The position numbers and the translations under genes are program-made. Shown here piece by piece: positions 31,509 through 43,080 of a stretch of 64,000 nucleotides of DNA. The DNA is taken from the NCBI GenBank assembly GCA_014529385.2, contig CM043947.1, positions 99,606,036 through 99,670,035 of the forward strand, written 5' to 3'. Under the pieces are notes generated by a model. The model was not told the origin of the DNA and made no database searches. It was given only the letters and a program-made list of their open reading frames with translations. Position 1 is the stretch's first letter; each line of letters starts with the position of its first letter. The stretch is from Adiantum capillus-veneris. Lineage: Eukaryota > Streptophyta > Polypodiopsida > Polypodiales > Pteridaceae.

Positions 31509-32761
31509 AACTGCTCCAAGGCAATCACCACAAGCATCACATTGGACCTCAATGGCTTTGAGAGATCCGAAAGCACGAGGACTGGTTGGGAAGTAAGATT
31601 CTCTTTGAGCTTATCGAAAGAATTTTGCTCCTTAGCAGTCCATACATACTTAACGTTCTTCTTAGTTAAGTCGTGTAGTGGTCCTGCTACTTGAGAGAAT
31701 TTTTCTATGAAGCGTCTATAGTATGCGCACATACCAATAAAGCTTCTTAGCTCATGTAGATTTCTTGGGTTAGGCCATTATTTTATTACCTCTAACTTTG
31801 ATGGATCCATACGGATACCATTGTGAGAGATAATATGACCTAGGTATTGAATCTCTTGAATGAAGAATTCACTTTTCTTTCGGTTGAGAAAAAGCTCGTT
31901 CTCCCTCAATGCTTGAAAAATCACTTGGAGATGTTGCTTATGTTCCTCCGAAGACTTGGAGTAGATGATGATATCATCAAAGAACACTCCAGTGAATTTG
32001 TGGTATGGTCTAAAAATTTTCTCCATCAGACAATTGAACGTAGATGGTGCATTAGTCAAGCCAAAAGGCATGACTAGATATTCATAAAGACCAAACGTTG
32101 TGCGAAACGCGGTCTTTAAGATATCTTCATCCACTATCCTTATTTGATGATAGCCACTCTTAAGGTCAATCCTACTGAAGTAGGTAGAGCCTTGTAGCTT
32201 ATCAAACAGATCTTCTACCCGAGGCACGGGAAATCTGTTTTTGATAGTGATATGGTTTAGTGCTCGATAGTCCACACACATACGGTATGTACCATATTTC
32301 TTTTGCACTAAAAGGATTGGAGAACAAAAGGGAGAGGAACTAGGCCTCACCATCCCTTTGTCTACCAATTCTTGTACTTGCCTCATGATCTCCTCTTGTT
32401 GATCTTGTGAGACTCGATAAGGAGGTTTGTTAGGTGGTGAGCTTCTTGGAAGGAGCTCAATGCGATGGTCATCATCCCCTCGTGTTGGAGGTAAGTCCAT
32501 GGGGATATCATCGATGAACACATCTTGGAATCCTTTTAGAAAATTAGACAAGTCTAACTCTTCTTGATTCCTACCATTTACATTTGATGAAACATTAGTA
32601 TCTTTTAGAGACTCTTTGACAAAAATCATGTACGCAGAAAGTGAGCTCTTCATTGACTTATCAAAAGCAAGAGGATTTACAAGTGGAATAGTGCGACCAT
32701 GCTCACTAGCATCTATATACATGTTCTTTCGCCTGTAGGGTGAAATAGATTCTCCTTTCAC
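31484..32761 (-). CDS. Gypsy D reverse transcriptase
   Basis: The frame 32761-31778 carries SRIDLKSGYHQIRI, CVDYRALNHITIKNRFPVP, the catalytic FFDDIIIYS box and EIQYLGHIIS. After one TAA at about 31775 the same frame continues (31732-31484) with the thumb/connection region (YYRRFIEKFSQVAGPLHDLT). RT copies the element RNA into DNA. The catalytic Asp pair is intact. The frame overlaps the gag-protease frame by about 55 bp in a different phase, either a mutation or a frameshift used for expression. Confidence 0.92.
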
Positions 32762-34488
32762 GGAACTTCATGTTGGCACCCATGCGATCAAACCATGGCG
32801 CCCCTAGGATAGCATCCTCATGTTGGAGAGGAGAGATGAAGAAGTCTTCTTTGTCGACATAGCTTTGGACATGAAGCCTCAACTTCCCAATCAAGGGAGT
32901 AACAGAGGCTTGCTGTCCCTTGAAAGCTGCGTCAGCCATTACCATATCTCCCATCTCAAAAGCTTGAATGCCCAACTTGGTGGCCAACTCCATTGATATG
33001 ACGTTCAGAGTAGAGCCAGGGTCAAACAAGATGAAGGCATCATGCTCTCGTACTTTTCCCCAAGCATAGGAAAGTGATGATCCTTTGCAATGAGCATCCT
33101 CTTTTGGAGCTTCGATGGTGGAAGCCCTAGGAGTCTCATTGCGAGTATTCTTCTTGGGGCAAGAACGATAGCCATATCCTTCCTCCCCACACTTGAAACA
33201 CTTATGGTCCTTGTGAAAATCTTCAAGCTCTTCAGGAGAGAGTTTGTTTTTACCTTTGTAAACTCCCTTCTCCTTGGACCGATTGTTGTTGTTGTTGGAA
33301 GTGACTTGGGAAGTATTTTGAACATTGGTTTTCCCCTTTGCATCATTTTTGTCTTTGTTTTCCATGGGATTGACATTACGTCTAGCCCCTTGATGGAAAT
33401 TGATGCGTGAAGCAACCATGGTGTGATGGATTACTTCGCTAATAGTACTAGGCCATTGAGAGTTGATGTATTCGGCCATCTCTTCAGGTAATCCTGCACA
33501 GAATTGCTGCCTTTGCTCGGCAAAGTCTATCTTTTGAAAGACAGTAGCCTTGAGATGTAAATCACAAAACGTGTCTACATACTTGTGGATAGACTCATGA
33601 GAGAGAAGCTTCAAGCTACGCCATTCAGTAAGCACTTTGTCTTTTGCATCGCTTGCAAGGAATTGCTTCATGATGGAAACTCGTAGAGTTTTCCATGTCT
33701 TTGGGGCTTCACCATTGCCACGAAGGCTAGCCCACCATTGACGAGCTGATTTTTGGAAGTGCATAGCTACATGGCGTAGCTTGGAGGACTCTATGAAGCC
33801 CTCGTCTCCAAAGGCTGCATCAAATTGCTGGATGAAGGCCAACACTTTGTCGGTAGCACCAAAGGTGCCATCATAGGTGAGAAAAGAGATACTCTTTCCT
33901 CCCTCCTTGAACTTCTTTAGCTTTTGTGGCCTTCGCCATGCCGGAAATGATTTGCCATGTCCTCCCCTCTTGTATTCTCTAGGAGAATAGCCATAGCTTT
34001 CGTCGGAAGAGGAGGAAGGTGAAGAAGAAGGAGAAGAGGGTGACCTCTTCCTAGCCCTTTTCTTCCTTTGTTTCCTCTCTTGCCTTTCAGAGTGATGAGG
34101 AGAAGGACTATGTGTTGATCTTTTCCTCTTACGAGGAGTGGGTGATCGTCTAGACCGCCATCTTCGTGGAGCCACATCTTCAGAGGAACTTAAACTTTCA
34201 TTGCTTTCTTGTTCTTTGGATTTCTCCTCTCGAATGGGAGAGAGTCTTCTTTTGGGGGTCTCTTCAAGAGGCCTCCTAAGCTCTCTCTCTCTCCTCTTGG
34301 AGAGGAAGGGAAATTCCATAAGCACAAAGTTGTTGAGTAACTTCGACTTGCAAAGCAAGGTTGCCCATAGCTTGCTACAACCTAGTGCCGAGATAATTCA
34401 CAAACATGGGAGCATCATCATTAGCACCTTCATCTGCAAAATCAAAGCTATCAATGTTCATTCTACTCTCTTGATTATTGTCAGCCAT
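32706..34488 (-). CDS. Gypsy D gag-protease
   Basis: Gag probably starts at the Met at 34488 (MADNNQESRMNI). A shift then leads to the 550-codon frame 34358-32706. That frame has a Ser/Arg/Glu-rich N-terminus and a retrotrans_gag domain (residues about 175-290, for example QKSARQWWASLRG). A zinc knuckle at about residue 390 has Tyr where the His ligand should be (CFKCGEEGYGYRSC). The protease active site reads D-P-G (ILFDPGSTLNVIS) instead of D-S/T-G, and the C-terminus has the ILGAPWFDRMGA motif. The altered knuckle and active site suggest loss of function. Confidence 0.9.
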
Positions 34489-34902
34489 GTTAACAAAATT
34501 CATGTATGTACTTAGTGTATGCTTTGGCAATTCAAAACCTTAGTTGCCACTCCTCTTAGCCTTTGAAAATCAGCTCTTAAGTATCTACACCCACGGCTCG
34601 AAGTGGTTAATTATAGAGAGTAGAGGAGTAGGTCTAACATAGCAGAGTTGCCGAGGGCTAGCTCCTTTCGGACTTCTTATGGCTCAATAATGGTAAAGCC
34701 GTAGGCAAGTCTAAAAAGACTCCATTATTAAGTCCAAATCTCCCGAGGTGTGCACCATCCCCCACATAGTGGGCTCAACAAAACCGATAATAGATCCCAG
34801 TTCCACTTACCCTAATATAATTAACAACATCAACCATTTGTAGGCTACTTAAGGACCTCTCTTCTTGAGCAAGAAAATAGAAACCAAATGCTCTGATACC
34901 AA

Positions 34903-36473
34903 TGTAATGGAATTGGCCTATTTAATTTGAGAGTAGCGGAAATAATGAGAGTACTTTTGAGAAATGACTTTGTGAGCATAGCGGGTGAACATAATTGAAG
35001 ATAGCAACATAATCATAGCAATTAGTTAACTTGGCATGAACAATACTTTTGCAAGAGAGAGAATTTAGAGGACCGGATTTATGTGGAGCCGGTCCCCCCT
35101 CCAATAGGCATTTGTATTATGATTTCTCCCATTAAGAGAGACTTGTTACAATACAATCTTTGTGTTCCTTGTGACCTAGGTGATGCAATGAAGATGGAAA
35201 GCTTCATGCATCACAAACATAACATAAACTTGAAGAAAGCTTTAATTATCCCAAGCCTCAGTCCCAAGACCTCAAAGTACACCTTCGAAGGGGGAGAGAG
35301 CTAGCAGGGAATGAGGGTAGGGAAGAGGAAGAAGAAACATTTCGTAGGAGAGAATTAGTTCCTCACTTATCATAACTCTTGTTGCCAGCATACATAATAG
35401 CATAGTAATGAAGAAGAAGGAGATGGCAAGCTTAAGCATTGAAGCATGGCTCTTGGTTGGATTTGCACTCCATATCCAAGAGTGTTGGTGTAGGCTCTCA
35501 GCCTCTACTTGCTTGGAGAAGGAGAGGGAGATCTTGCACTTTGCATAGCACACAATAAGAGTGTTTGTGAGTGTGTATGGGTGAGTATACCCCCTAAGCA
35601 ACCCCCTAGCTTGCTTGGGTTGACCCCCCCCTTGTAGCTCATGCTTCAAGCTCATTGGACCCCTCCAGGCCTAGCCAATCATAAGCAGGAGGCATTACAA
35701 GCAGCAAGGGTAGCCTTGAGACAAGTGTCCCCCTTTCCTCTTTGAGAGAGAGGGCTAGATAAATGCTAAATCAATTAATTAAATCTCCTAAATTATTATT
35801 GGACCCCTTGGGTGGCCAACCAATAGGCTTCAGGCACACTATGAGGGCAACATGTAGAGGAACTTGACAAGTGTCCCTTTTGCTTTCTTTGTACCATGCA
35901 TGCCTTGTGTGAGTGTGTGGGTGTCCTCTCTCATCCCCCCTCATGTAGGGCTCGCCCCCTCCTTGTAGGGATTGAATATTTGACTTTTTGACACCTCAAG
36001 CCCCTCATGCATAGGCCCAGTTCCCACCACAAGCTTGGCTCTTAAGCACTTTAAGCTTGGGCTGTGTTCTCACCTCAAGTGCAACCCTAGCATCTCAAGC
36101 ATGTCAAGCACCTCAAGCACCTCAATCATCAAGCACCTTATCATCAAGCAGGACAAGCACCTCGAGCTGGGTCGGGTTCCCGCGCCTCAAGCTCAGCCCT
36201 AGCTTACCTAAGGTCAAAGGACTTTTAAACACGCTATTGGAGGTCTTCAATGAAGCTAACCCTAAGGTCTTATGCTCCATTTGTTAGCCTTGATCTTTGA
36301 TAGACCATCTCTCATTTGGGCCCCTTTACCATTGGCCCCGTGTTGAGATAGATCTATAAGCACATGTCTATATCTTAACCCTTGTTCCTGTTTATTCTCC
36401 CACATTAAGTGATCAGTCTAATATGAGAGAATCATTTGGGTTGGTTAGATATTAGATATTAGATTTTATGACA
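34903..36473 (-). repeat. Gypsy D 5' LTR
   Basis: A 1,571-bp partner of 27759-29346, with a shorter AAGCACCTC minisatellite near 36095-36160 and three short insertions relative to the other copy. Confidence 0.95.
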
Positions 36474-36478
36474 ATCTG

Positions 36479-37259
36479 ACAAGTAGGAAAGCAGATGTTA
36501 CTTTTGGGTAGCTTATAGAGATGGTACCTAAGCTAAAGCGACAGTGGAAGAGGATGGTTAACTCAATGGAGAAAGAACCAGAGAGAGGTTCAGTGAAGGT
36601 ATTGGCAATGGATGAGCTACCAGACATTTTCCCAATAGTAGATGTGTGGCACAAAAGAAAAAATCTGGGACAAAATTATGTTGATGGTGGAGCCCAAATA
36701 TGTGTCATAACACACTCCTGTGTTGAGAAGATGGGTCTTACAGTGACTGGGGTGTCAGGCTTTTGGATCAGATTGACAAACCATCAAAAAGTAAAATGTT
36801 TGGGTGTTGTAAAGAGCTTAGAAGTGGAGGCGTATGATGCAAAGGTGGTGGTTGATTCTCATGTAATGCCAGCGGGGTTGGGAGCATACCCTAATACTGG
36901 GCAGACCATGGTTACGAGTGGGAGCTGTTCAAGATTGGCGACATGGTACGATTAGCCTCTATGGAAAGACAGGTGCCAAGAAGCTATATAATATGGACAC
37001 AAGGAAAGTATAGGAGAAACTTTATGAAGATGAGGATGAGTCTAGTGATGAAGACTATTCCACAGTGATGACTGACGAGGATAATGATAGTACTACCAGC
37101 AATGATGAGGATGTTGATGTTGCATTTCTTTTGATGGACAAAGAAATCCATGAGTCTGGTTTAGTTGCATTTGCAAATGAGATTGAAGATGAAAGTGAAG
37201 GGCCTTATGAAGTGATTGAAGGGTTGATGCAAACCAAGGTTGAATTTTCAAAGAAGTAG
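36479..37259 (+). pseudogene. Gypsy C protease and acidic linker
   Basis: The frame has the SRKADVTFG block, a stop (TAG), and then from 36521 the retropepsin-like domain with D-G-G-A (YVDGGAQICVITHSCV), WIRLTNHQKVKCLGVV and MPAGLGAYP. A frameshift before LGRPWL-type sequence follows. The linker (37030-37140) is Asp/Glu/Ser-rich and ends in VDVAFLLMDKEIHESG, then the pre-RT region. It is collinear with gypsy A. Confidence 0.82.
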
Positions 37260-37262
37260 GAA

Positions 37263-38460
37263 TTGATGACACAAATGATCACTGGAGACCTCTCAGCTAT
37301 GGAGAAGGAGATATATTTGCATATGATGGCTAGTTTTCCGGATTTGTTCATTACTTCATATGAAGAGATTAGAGGCTTCAAAGGAGAAGAGATGTATATA
37401 GAGCTGAAAGAAGGTGCTAAGCCAGTGCGGCAAAGTCTAAGAAGGATGGGCCAAGAGTAGATGGAAGCCTTGCGGGAAGAGGTGGACAAGTTATTGAAGG
37501 CAAGGTTCATAGTCCCAGTGGAAACCACAAAATGGGTGAGTCCAGTAGTAGTCAGCCCAAAGAAGGATGGAAAGTGGAGGATTTGTGTAGATTTTAAACC
37601 CTTAAATGCAGCCTCTAAGAAGAACCCATGTCCTCTTTCATTCATCGATTAGATCTTCGATTCAGTGGTGGCAGGTTATGAGAGGTACAATGTGTGTGAT
37701 GGTTTTTAGGCTATTTTCAATTGAATATTGCTCTTAAAGACCGAACAAAGACAACTTTCATTACGCCATGGGGTTGTTATTGCTACACGGTATTGCCATT
37801 TGGGTTGACAAATGGACCTTCCTTGTATCAAGAGAGAACAAATTGGGTATTGGCACCATTCATTGGTAGTCGTGTTAAAGCTTTTATGGACGACTTTTGT
37901 GTCTACAACAATAGGGTTGAACACCATGAGAAGCTGCAGATGGTATTGGCTCGATATGATGAATGTGGAGGACAACTGAATCCAAAGAAATGTCATCTAG
38001 CACAGCCAAGGGTGGCATTGAGGCTGATCCAGACAAGATTAAGTCTATTATTCTTCTTCCATCACCTACAAGTACAAAGCAATTGGCAACCTTTATACAC
38101 AAAGTGAAGTACATGGCACGGTTTATTCCATTGTCTTCGCAGCTCCTTTATCCATTACAACAAGTGGCAAAGACCCATTGCAATGGGATGACAAGTGTGA
38201 AGTGTTTCAAGAGGTGAAAGAGGTGTTAGGGGAGTTGTCAGCCATGCAAGCTCCTGATTGGGAGCAAGCGTTTTATGTAAATCATCAGTAGGGGATGATG
38301 CCATTGGAGCCATGCTATTGCAAAAGGGGAAGGGCAGCCATTATATGAGGCCAGCGTATTGTGCAAGCCGAGTGAAGTTGGTAGCAGAGGAAGTAGAGCT
38401 AGTGATGGCCAGTATAATATTTGCTTGTGGACGATTTTGTCATTACTTGCTACCATGACC
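37263..38460 (+). pseudogene. Gypsy C reverse transcriptase and first RNase H
   Basis: The visible blocks are FPDLFITSYEEIRGFKGE, then ETTKWVSPVVVSPKKDGKWR, ICVDFKPLNAASKKNPCPL, YTVLPFGLTNGPSLYQ and the catalytic AFMDDFCVYN box (37873-37902), followed by GGQLNPKKCHLAQPR. Frames then break; RNase H traces are at about 38255-38460 (DDAIGAMLLQKG, YCASRVKLVAEEVELVMASI, FCHYLL). At least five stops or shifts are present. The Asp pair is intact but the gene is dead. Confidence 0.85.
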
Positions 38461-38488
38461 TTTTGTTCTCTTAACGAGTTACGCCTTT

Positions 38489-38861
38489 TTGCCACAGTTA
38501 ATTAATGGCACTAACATGTCAAATGTGGTTAAAAAATGGATAATTGAGCTACAAGAGTTTGAGTTCTCTTTTTTAGTGGAAGACAGTACAAGAGCTACCC
38601 TATCTGATTTGTTGAATTACAAGGAGAATCCCCTTCTTGTTAAAGAAGAGGTGGTGAGAAGGGTAGTTGAAGAAGTGCCACCGATCAACAATGCACATGT
38701 GTTGTTCTTTGATGGCTCATACAGAAAGAGCCATGATGCGGCTTGAGGCTGAATATGCTACTTTGGAAGCCCGATTACACATTTGTTTGGAGCATGGGAT
38801 TAGAAGGTTGAGCATAAAAGGCGATGCCTTGTTAGTTGTGAAGCAAGTGTTGGGCATGTGA
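38489..38861 (+). pseudogene. Gypsy C second (archaeal-like) RNase H
   Basis: After an insert that ends the first RNase H (LINGTNMSNVVKKWIIELQE), the frame encodes HVLFFDGSYRKSHDAA. After a shift or deletion it encodes EAEYATLEARLHICLEHGIR and LSIKGDALLVVKQVLGM. These blocks match the additional RNase H domain (aRNH) of Tat-lineage Ty3/gypsy elements. Between the two halves the middle of the domain is missing. The domain supplements RNA removal during reverse transcription. Confidence 0.75.
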
Positions 38862-38879
38862 AAGAGCAAGAACACCTCA

Positions 38880-40291
38880 TTGAAGGAAATGTGTTTCAAA
38901 ATTAAAGGCCTGTTAAAAAAGTTCGAAGCATGGAGCATCAGACATATTGAACGTGCTCTAAATGGACAGGTACATGAAGCAGCTCAAAGCATGGTTGGGG
39001 AGCTATTTGTGTTGAGGACCAATTTACCTCTTTATCATAGCCGGGAAAGTTTGGCACAAGAAGAGGAGTTTTTGCTAACAGGAATCATTCTGAAGGACAT
39101 TCAGAAGTCTAAGAAGTATGGTCTTGTGCGTAAAGCATACATATACAAATTGATTGGTGATGTCTTATACATGAAAGGGGTTGACCTCGTGTTGAGACGT
39201 GTACCTTGGAGGGAGGAGCCTTATAGAGTGTTGGAAGAGAATCATGAAGGCGCATGTGGCGGCCATTTTGCTCTAAAGATCACCTTGCATAAGATCTTGC
39301 AAGAGGGGTATGTATGGCCTAGTTTGCACAAGGATGTTCACCATTGGTGTAGGTCTTGCAATAGGTGTCAAGCATTTGGGAAGAGAGCGTTGAAGCCAGA
39401 GCTACAAAAAACCATCATGGCGTTTGATGTGTTTGAAAAGTGGAGGATTGATGCAACATGCCTGTTACCTATCACAAGCAGGGGAAAAAGTTATATTTTG
39501 ATTGCAGTGGACTATCTCTCTAGATGGGCAGAGGCTATAGCACTAAAACAAATCACTGCAAAGGATGTGGCAAAAATTGTGTACGGTGACATATGTTGCA
39601 AGTTTGGGGTGCCATTGGAGCTACTTTTGGATAAGGGGCCATGCTTTAGAGCTAAACTATCAGACTTTTTATGCGCAAAGATGAAGATTAGGCACCAGCA
39701 TACCACTCCTTATTATCCACAATGTAATGGCTTAAATGAAAGACTCAATGGTGAGTTGGTACAAATTCTTTTGAAAGTGACAAAGCACCAAGGAAAGAAT
39801 TGGGATTTGGAATTTCTTAGTGCATTATGGGCTTACCGTACTTTGGTAAAGACAGGACTTTACTCCATTTCATTTGGTATATGGAAAGGAAGCACTTTTG
39901 CCTGTGGAAGTAGAGTTGCCTGCGGTCAAGATGTTAAAGAAGTTGCTTGGGCAGTCTAGTGATGCATTCAAAGAGAGGCTCTTCCAATTACAAGAGGTTC
40001 AACTGGATAGAATGAGCGCATTGGAACAATTATGGACAGATGCAAGATAAGGCTTTAGCAAAGATAAATGAAAAAGTGAAAAGTAAGGGTATCAAGAAAC
40101 ATGATTTGGTTTTGCGCTACAACAGTAAGCTGGACAAGACATTCCAAAAGAAGTTTCAAATTAGGTGGGAAGGCCCTTTCAAGGTAGTGGAGTGTTTTCC
40201 GAATGGTACATATCAGTTGGCTAACCTGGATGGGATTCTACCTAAATCAAGGGTAAATGGATTGCGTCTAAATTGTATCATGCTAGATTGA
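38880..40291 (+). CDS. Gypsy C integrase
   Basis: The frame 38880-39959 (359 codons) begins with aRNH tail sequence (AWSIRHIERALNGQVHEAAQ). It holds an HHCC zinc finger (HEGACGGHFA ... CRSCNRCQ). The catalytic residues lie in RIDATCLLP, LLDKGPCFR and PQCNGLNERLNGE. A frameshift near 39850 follows the WAYRT block, and the C-terminal domain resumes at 40040-40291 (KIRWEGPFKVVECFPNGTYQ). Catalytic Asp, Asp and Glu are present. The protein would insert the element DNA, but upstream genes are broken. Confidence 0.88.
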
Positions 40292-40299
40292 TGATGGTG

Positions 40300-40864
40300 G
40301 AGCAAGATGAGCTCTCTGTAGAACAAGTAATGTCTGTGAGGGATAAGGAGACCTGCGACGCGGCGAGTCTCATATCTCTTTTTGATGCTTCTGATCATGA
40401 ATGATCTAACAGGCTAGGGAATGGGCAAATTATGTTAGGAGTTTTTTAGAAGAAGTGATTGCACATATGTACATACACATGCATGGTGCATCGAATAAAG
40501 GATTGCCCATTTTCCAGAGCCAGGTGATTATTTGTGGCCCATATGTGTTCAGGTAGGACAACGTGTACATAGTACATCATTTTTCATTATCACCAGTACC
40601 AATGTGTTTTTCCTATAATAATGAGGAGTTGGTAGCGTGTAAAACTTCTCGAGGAAGCTATCCGCGGTCCGACGACATGAGGTAAGCAGGTGCATCATAT
40701 GACATCTAGTGGCGTCAGGAGGTCGAATGGGGTCAATACTTGCAAGTGGGTAAGCAAGGACACAATATGGGTGTTTTCTTGTGATGATTATGCAGAAAGG
40801 TCATCATGAGGACTATATTTGGGGGCCACTTCATGTGGTTGCGGGATGCATTATTGGAAAAAGT
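40300..40864 (+). other. Gypsy C 3' untranslated region
   Basis: Sequence between the integrase end and the 3' LTR. It contains a G-rich run (TTTGGGGGCC, about 40826) that may relate to the polypurine tract, although it is about 30 bp from the LTR start. No gene is seen. Confidence 0.6.
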
Positions 40865-41562
40865 TGAGTGCCAGGTGTGCGGATGGATGTAGAAGGGTGA
40901 CAAAAATGCATTGCACGGCCAATTTTTGGCATGTTCGGGGTCCGTTTGAGGTCAACTAAAAGGCCAAAGGTGCCCAAGGGAGAAAGCGAAGTGTGGACAC
41001 TGAAAAACCTGAGAAAAACATGGAGAGAAGAGGAGGAACAAGCGCAACTCAGTTTTTGCTGTTTTTTGAGCCTGTTTTGGCCATAAACTGCTCATTCGAG
41101 GTCAGATTTGAGCACTTTGATATTGTAGAGTGGGGTTTTTGGCCGCTCCGGACGCAATGGCGCTGTTCATTTTGCCAAATTCCTCACTTTTTCCTGCTAT
41201 TTTGGCTATGTAAGTTTCTCCTATGAGCGAAGCCTTTGTTCAAATTTGTGATTGTATTTGGCATATTTCATCCATATTCTGCGAGCTATTTGCCCCATTG
41301 GTGTTGGCCCAAGCTCAATTGTATCTAATCACCAGAAATATTCCTCTTTTGAGTTGCGTTTTTTGGGTGTGTGTGTGTGTGTGCCTCTGTGTTGAGTGGG
41401 CAAATGAATAGTCTCTCTCCTCTCACTCCATTGGTGTGTTCCCTGTCTCGGTCAGGTGGGTTGTGTAAGCCGAGTGGTGTCCCATAGTGTGTGTGTGTAT
41501 CATCCCAAGAGTGTGTGTCGGGTGATTATAGAGGCATTGTGTGGGTTTCTATCCCGTTCACA
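40865..41562 (+). repeat. Gypsy C 3' LTR
   Basis: A 698-bp direct repeat of 24564-25283 that ends CCCGTTCACA. Confidence 0.92.
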
Positions 41563-41699
41563 ACGCCTTTTAAGTTGGTTTCTGTCTCAAAAGGTAGCAA
41601 GGTGCTTATTCTGGAGCACTTTGCACGAAAAAAAACATATGGTTTTACGTATTACATGATTGGTATTTTGTTCTAAAAACATGGTGACAAGGTGGTTAT

Positions 41700-41738
41700 T
41701 GCGCACCTATGTGTGTGCACGTGCATGCACGTATGCAC

Positions 41739-41827
<89 letters not shown>
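41700..41827. repeat. Alternating GC/AC tract followed by (GA)n
   Basis: Alternating purine-pyrimidine sequence (GTGTGCACGTGCATGCACG, then CGCGCGCG and CACACA) at 41700-41770 leads into a GA run to 41827. The alternating part is of the Z-DNA-prone kind. Confidence 0.9.
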
Positions 41828-41828
<1 letters not shown>

Positions 41829-41829
41829 G

Positions 41830-42490
41830 GCCTCCGATTGTCTGTCTATAAATGGAGTCTAGACTAGCCCCTTACCGTCTAAAGCATAAGGGTTTCCTAC
41901 TATTGCAACGCCCTCCTGTGTGCCACAACTACTAGCCATGGTCAAATTGTAGCTCTCGGTTTGGATCTTTCTCTTTTGCCGCACTCACATGACTGCCATC
42001 TAGCATTGCAGGCAATGGGAGGTCTAGATGAGGGAAAAATATACTTTAATAACATGAGGACCCTTGCTATGGCAATGCTAATAATAAAGCCGTCTACATG
42101 TCACTTGCTTCCATCTAAGCACTTCAAGGCTTCCACTTAGCTCTCAAGGATGTGACCGATAGTAACAGCTCCTCTCAAAACCTGTGCATGGTGTTGCAAA
42201 ATCTGGGCATGCAGGCCACAATGTGCGCAATGTGATGTGCATGGAAGCTTATAACTAGCCGCTGCAACAAGTGGGTCACATACTAATTTTATATTAAAAC
42301 ACAATAAAAATTCCATGTGATTGTAGACATGTATTTAAACTTACTCTCCCCCATCTCCCTTTAACTTAGAAGGCTTTCGTGCCTCCTCACCTTGTTCACC
42401 TTACGGTGTAAAAATGAACAAAAGCCGCGAAATTTCAACATAGACTTGAGAAAAAAAATTGTTTTTGTTATTTGTTGGAAAAAATGTTAT
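41830..42490. other. No recognisable gene
   Basis: Unique, AT-moderate sequence without long frames or clear motifs. Confidence 0.5.
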
Positions 42491-42870
42491 TTTGAAAATT
42501 GAACGTCATTTGCCCCCCATATGGGTCACCAATGCTCTAACCAGTTGGTCGCTTGGGTTTTTATGACCCTAATGGGCAAACAAAAGGCCATCCAATAACC
42601 TAGGACTTGGATCCCACCCCCATCTCCTCCTCACTATCGCACACGGGCATGGGTAGGAGGGGATCAATGGCCCACGTCCATTTTGGGGATCAGGTGCGAT
42701 CTGAGCCGTCTGATGCGCTTTGTGTAAATTCGAGAAAATTGGTAAACTCGTTTGCACAAAACTTGTAAATTTGCAACAAAACTTGTAAATTCGGACCGTC
42801 CCTCTCCCCCGGATTCGAACCGAGGACGTCCCCTTTGCAAGCCTACACTTTAACCACCTCACTTGCGCGT
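42490..42870 (-). repeat. tRNA-derived SINE-like element with two tRNA-like heads
   Basis: On the minus strand an A-box-like TGGTTAAAGTG (42856-42846) and a perfect B box GGTTCGAATCC (42821-42811) sit 24 bp apart, with a T-arm that can pair (CCTCG with CGGGG). This is a tRNA-type RNA polymerase III promoter, but the acceptor stem is degraded, so it is not a working tRNA. About 250 bp downstream a second head has an A box TGGTTAGAGCA in a good D-arm (about 42540-42528) and a weak B box. The body between them is shared, inverted, with 42900-43080. I infer a tRNA-derived SINE. Confidence 0.6.
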
Positions 42871-42899
42871 GCTTGTGAAAGCAAAGGGAGAAGGGTGTC

Positions 42900-43080
42900 T
42901 TCTATGATGAACCCACCGCTGTGTAAACTCGGATTAGTTTAGCAAACTCGAGCAAATTGGTTGATTCGAGGCGTGCCTCAAGATCGACGATCCACGCTAC
43001 TCGTGCTCCGAGAATTAAGCGTGGATCATTGATCCCCTCCTGCCTATGCCCATGTGAGATAGTGATGAGGCCCCAATCTG
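42900..43080 (+). repeat. Inverted partner of the SINE body
   Basis: 43019-43075 (GATCATTGATCCCCTCCTGCC, then ATGCCCATGTGAGATAGTGA) is the inverted, slightly diverged copy of 42602-42670. A weaker inverted match exists between 42940-42970 (AAACTCGAGCAAATTGGTTGA) and 42724-42760. The tRNA-like head lies between the arms. Confidence 0.6.

Larger units (their letters stand above)
27754..36478 (-). mobile_element. Gypsy D: complete chromodomain Ty3/gypsy element (chromovirus) with long LTRs
   Basis: The LTRs are 27759-29346 (3' LTR) and 34903-36473 (5' LTR), each about 1.58 kb with TG...CA ends on the minus strand. The 5-bp duplication ATCTG is at 27754-27758 and 36474-36478. The primer site TGGTATCAGAGC (initiator-Met type) lies one base inside the 5' LTR near 34901, and a purine tract (AAGAGAGAGGTAA) borders the 3' LTR. 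Gag, protease, RT, RNase H, integrase and a C-terminal chromodomain are in order, with a few frameshifts and two single stops. It is inserted in gypsy C. Confidence 0.96.
24564..41562 (+). mobile_element. Gypsy C: Ty3/gypsy element of the dual-RNase-H (Tat-like) type, split by gypsy D
   Basis: LTRs of about 720 bp (24564-25283) and 698 bp (40865-41562) share their whole length; both begin TGAGTGCCAGG and end CCCGTTCACA. Six bases inside the 5' LTR lies a primer site TGGCGCCCCCACGGAGGATC (25290). The order is gag, zinc knuckle, protease, RT, RNase H, a second archaeal-like RNase H, then integrase, which is the Tat-lineage arrangement. All frames are broken. Gypsy D (27759-36473) sits between gag and protease. 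A matching target-site duplication was not found outside the LTRs (AAAGT left, ACGCC right), so the boundaries or ends may have changed. Confidence 0.9.

Noticed and set aside
42797-42870. Functional tRNA gene
   Set aside because: A and B boxes are good, but the acceptor stem does not pair and no CCA-end context or clear anticodon arm is seen, so it fits a SINE head better.
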